From: Spirochaetales bacterium
GTDB lineage: Bacteria > Spirochaetota > Spirochaetia > SZUA-6 > DRHE01
DNA length: 36,140 bases
NCBI GenBank assembly: GCA_030615505.1
Contig: JAUWZD010000042.1
Coordinates: 1 to 36,140 of the forward strand
Direction of reading: 5' to 3'
Each line of letters opens with the position of its first letter. Within the stretch, counting starts at the first letter, position 1. The notes beneath the pieces are model-generated. The model was given only the letters and a program-made list of their open reading frames with translations. It made no database searches and was not told the DNA's origin. This document shows positions 34,120 through 36,140 of this stretch, piece by piece. The position numbers were made by a program, and so were the translations under genes.

Positions 34120-35931
34120 TCATTCCAGAAGGGCGCGAAGTGTATCGAAGAATTGTGAGAAGAGATCCTGTTGAACCTGTTCATCATACCGTTCCCAAAC
34201 GGCCTGAAAATCCTCTTTGTCCTGCCGGTTAATAAGGCTGTCGATAACTGCGATCATATCCTTAATCGTGGAGTACTGACCGTCTTTCCATTGTTCCTCT
34301 CCGAAGGCTTTAAAGTATCGTTCCATTGTATCGTAGAGCTCCGGGTACTGGGATCGCACCTGTTCGGAATCGATGATTTCTTTGACTAAAAGTTTTGCCT
34401 CCAGCAAGTCTCGTAATTCTTCCTGCGATATACCCGAAGATAGTTCAGCATACTCCGTGAACGATGAAAATCGCTCTCTGAACGTGCGAAGCCGTTCCAA
34501 CGTAGCCGCCCGCTCACTTTCAATTTCACTGGCCTGCACACCCGCCTGTTTTTCATATTTAAGTTCTTCTTCTGCGCGTGTAATCTCGCTTTCGAGCTTC
34601 CGGATAATCTCGGCCTGTCTCTCTCTATCCTCCTCTAAAGAAGATTCTTCGATTTCCTTTAGCGCGGCATAGCTTGTTTCAAGAGCCGGAATCTTCTCAA
34701 TTGCAGATAGATAGAGTTCTTGAGCGGCGGTTGTATCACCGGCACGGAAGCGGTTATCAGCTTGCTCTACGATAGACGAAATGGAAGTAAGCAGATCTGC
34801 AGAGGCGATCAAGGACGCCGCGTCCTGCTCGACACTCGTGCGCTCATTCTCGATCAACCTCCTTAAGGAGGCGATAATGAAAAGTTCCACAGATCTTCGC
34901 CGCTGTATGGCAGGTAAGGATGCAATCGACTCCTGATTGAGGTAATTATAAAGCGTATCGAGGTTCTTAAGCGCCTCATCGTATTGGGAGGCTCTTATAT
35001 TCACCTTAACCCTGTTATATGAGGAGAAAATCTGATCAAAGACAAGCTCTTCCTTCTGCCGCTGTTCGCGAATTTGATCGAGTTCCCCGGCGATGCGAGA
35101 TCGATCGCTTTCTAACTCCTTTTCCCTCGCCCGAAATTGAGCCTGCAGTTCGGCTTCCTGTTTTTTCAGTTCTTCCTGAAGCTGGGTTCGTTCCACCCGA
35201 GCCTGCTGCAGGGATTGTTCATATTCATCTACTATTGCGGTAATCGAGGCCTCTTTTTTGGCAAGCTCAGCCTCTGTCTTTTTCTTAAACAACTCAAGCT
35301 GCTCACTGTATTCTCTGCTTTTATTTTCCTCCAGCTCACGAAGCTGCTGTTCGATCCTCTCTGAAGATATCCCTTCGCTTTGTAATCTTTGCCGTTCTGC
35401 CTTCAACTCAACCTCGAGCGCCTCTCGCAGTTCCTGCTCCCGCTTTAGTATTTGGGCCTCCGTTTCAGACTTAAGCTTATCCCGTTCGCTGCTTATATCG
35501 GCGAGTTTCATCTGGATCTCTGATATTTCCCGGTCCTTTTGATTAAGTTGTTGTTCCGATTCCTGTTTGAGCGCTTTTATAAGTTTAGCCTCTGCTGTGA
35601 TAATGGCTGCCGGCCCGGTAACAAGAGATTCCTCTCTTCGATTAAAGAAAGATGAGAAGAGAAATGCTCCAAGCAGAATGGTCAGCACCGCAAGGGCATT
35701 GAGGAGGATCGGAAAAAACGCGCCGCTACGTTGGGGAATGAATGAGAAGGTCTCCGGTTTGATCTCGATTCTGTTCTTTGCAATGATCTCGTTTATCTGG
35801 GTGAGAACCTCTTCCCGCTCATCGGGTGGTATTTCGGGCTCTTCTTCCTTTGACAACGCTTCACCCTGAACGGGCCGTATCGGCTGCATTTTTTTATATA
35901 TTGAAAGTGCTCTCTGGTATAAACCACCCAT
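34120..35931 (-). CDS. Membrane-anchored coiled-coil protein, unknown function
   Basis: The 603-residue protein has a cytoplasmic N-terminus (1-70, with PPDEREEVLTQINEII), one membrane helix at 71-96 (AFFPILLNALAVLTILLGAF) and then a very long charged coiled coil rich in Glu, Lys, Gln and Arg (about 115-300). A helical domain with TPR-like spacing follows (DQIFSSYNRVKVNIRASQYD, AGDTTAAQELYLSAIEKIP), and a second coiled coil. No enzyme motif is seen. The start at 35931 has no obvious ribosome-binding site. It is divergent from the gene that starts at 36081. Confidence 0.72.
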   Translation of the reverse strand: MGGLYQRALSIYKKMQPIRPVQGEALSKEEEPEIPPDEREEVLTQINEIIAKNRIEIKPETFSFIPQRSGAFFPILLNALAVLTILLGAFLFSSFFNRREESLVTGPAAIITAEAKLIKALKQESEQQLNQKDREISEIQMKLADISSERDKLKSETEAQILKREQELREALEVELKAERQRLQSEGISSERIEQQLRELEENKSREYSEQLELFKKKTEAELAKKEASITAIVDEYEQSLQQARVERTQLQEELKKQEAELQAQFRAREKELESDRSRIAGELDQIREQRQKEELVFDQIFSSYNRVKVNIRASQYDEALKNLDTLYNYLNQESIASLPAIQRRRSVELFIIASLRRLIENERTSVEQDAASLIASADLLTSISSIVEQADNRFRAGDTTAAQELYLSAIEKIPALETSYAALKEIEESSLEEDRERQAEIIRKLESEITRAEEELKYEKQAGVQASEIESERAATLERLRTFRERFSSFTEYAELSSGISQEELRDLLEAKLLVKEIIDSEQVRSQYPELYDTMERYFKAFGEEQWKDGQYSTIKDMIAVIDSLINRQDKEDFQAVWERYDEQVQQDLFSQFFDTLRALLE

Positions 35932-36040
35932 ATTTGTATCAGGCTGTACTGTCCCTATTTATACATTCGACCTTATCGTGCTTATTATTGACAGGAAACT
36001 GAAAGCCCTGTTCATCCGGATGGAATAACAGTGCCTGTAA

Positions 36041-36069
36041 TTGACGGGCGCTTGGAGCTGTTGTATAGT
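36041..36069 (+). promoter_or_regulatory. Sigma70-like promoter at the window end
   Basis: -35 TTGACG (36041-36046), 17-base spacer, -10 TATAGT (36064-36069). The ATG at 36081 follows the -10 by only 11 bases and lacks a Shine-Dalgarno, so the message is probably leaderless. Confidence 0.6.
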
Positions 36070-36080
36070 TACTGAATATA

Positions 36081-36140
36081 ATGAAAATACGGGTCAAAAT
36101 CGTTCTCATCGTTCTGCCTTTAATCATCACACCACTTTTC
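36081..36140 (+). CDS. Start of a membrane-anchored protein (3' partial)
   Basis: Twenty codons are visible before the window ends: MKIRVKIVLIVLPLIITPLF, a basic start and a hydrophobic segment like the first helix of a sensor or HAMP-type signalling protein. The family cannot be told from this much. A strong promoter sits directly upstream and the gene is divergent from the coiled-coil gene. Confidence 0.55.
   Translation, partial: MKIRVKIVLIVLPLIITPLF

Noticed and set aside
35258-35542. Serine-rich plus-strand open frame opposite the coiled-coil gene
   Set aside because: Ser/Leu-rich composition is the expected antisense shadow of a Glu/Lys/Gln coiled coil; there is no ribosome-binding site.
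35939-36130. 63-codon minus-strand frame at the window end
   Set aside because: It runs through the strong plus-strand promoter and the start at 36081 and has no recognisable features.

Overview
The window looks like chromosomal DNA from a spirochaete of the Spirochaetales type; this is inference. It rests on the gene families present (PTS-IIA proteins with a helix-turn-helix head, a decayed HD-GYP protein, a 1449-residue double CoA-dehydratase activase), loose spirochaete-style lipoboxes, and integron attC sites of the kind known from Treponema. I see no rRNA, tRNA or CRISPR array.

Layout. 1-2873: the tail of an unidentified gene, then three minus-strand genes (methyltransferase, DUF72 protein, D-2-hydroxyacid dehydrogenase). 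2903-2990: two divergent sigma70-like promoters. 3018-6548: a plus-strand operon of a leader-peptide candidate, an HTH-PTS-IIA protein, a second PTS-IIA protein with a PII-like tail, a CPA2-type cation/proton antiporter and an esterase lipoprotein. No sugar permease is present, so the IIA modules probably regulate rather than transport. 6568-6675: a scrap of a Cys/Met-metabolism PLP enzyme.

6721-17341: eight tightly packed genes: MoxR ATPase, DUF58 protein, membrane transglutaminase, large TPR protein, predicted outer-membrane barrel, ExbB/TolQ, ExbD/TolR and TonB. They look like one envelope machine in which a chaperone-type ATPase module is joined to a proton-motive-force energiser and a dedicated barrel. 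17450-21538: a degenerate HD-GYP protein divergent from an RND/MMPL exporter.

21600-22847: three attC-like sites enclosing two gene cassettes (a small membrane protein; a DUF4160/DUF2442 pair on the opposite strand with its own promoter). No integrase is in the window, so this resembles a CALIN (a cluster of attC sites lacking an integrase). An IS630-family transposase remnant follows. 23275-29234: the large activase fusion and an apparently intact GH63-type glycoside hydrolase.

29306-32115 is a gene graveyard: pieces of an alpha/beta hydrolase, a sugar isomerase, a Gfo/Idh/MocA oxidoreductase, a LacI regulator, a cupin and a YhaN-like ATPase, joined by deletions, stops and a frameshift. 32320-35931 holds an envelope protein with a C-terminal barrel, a lipoprotein with two Ig-like repeats and a membrane-anchored coiled-coil protein. 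The window ends just inside a gene with a strong promoter.

Across the window several genes have a promoter so close to the start codon, with no Shine-Dalgarno sequence, that leaderless transcripts are likely.
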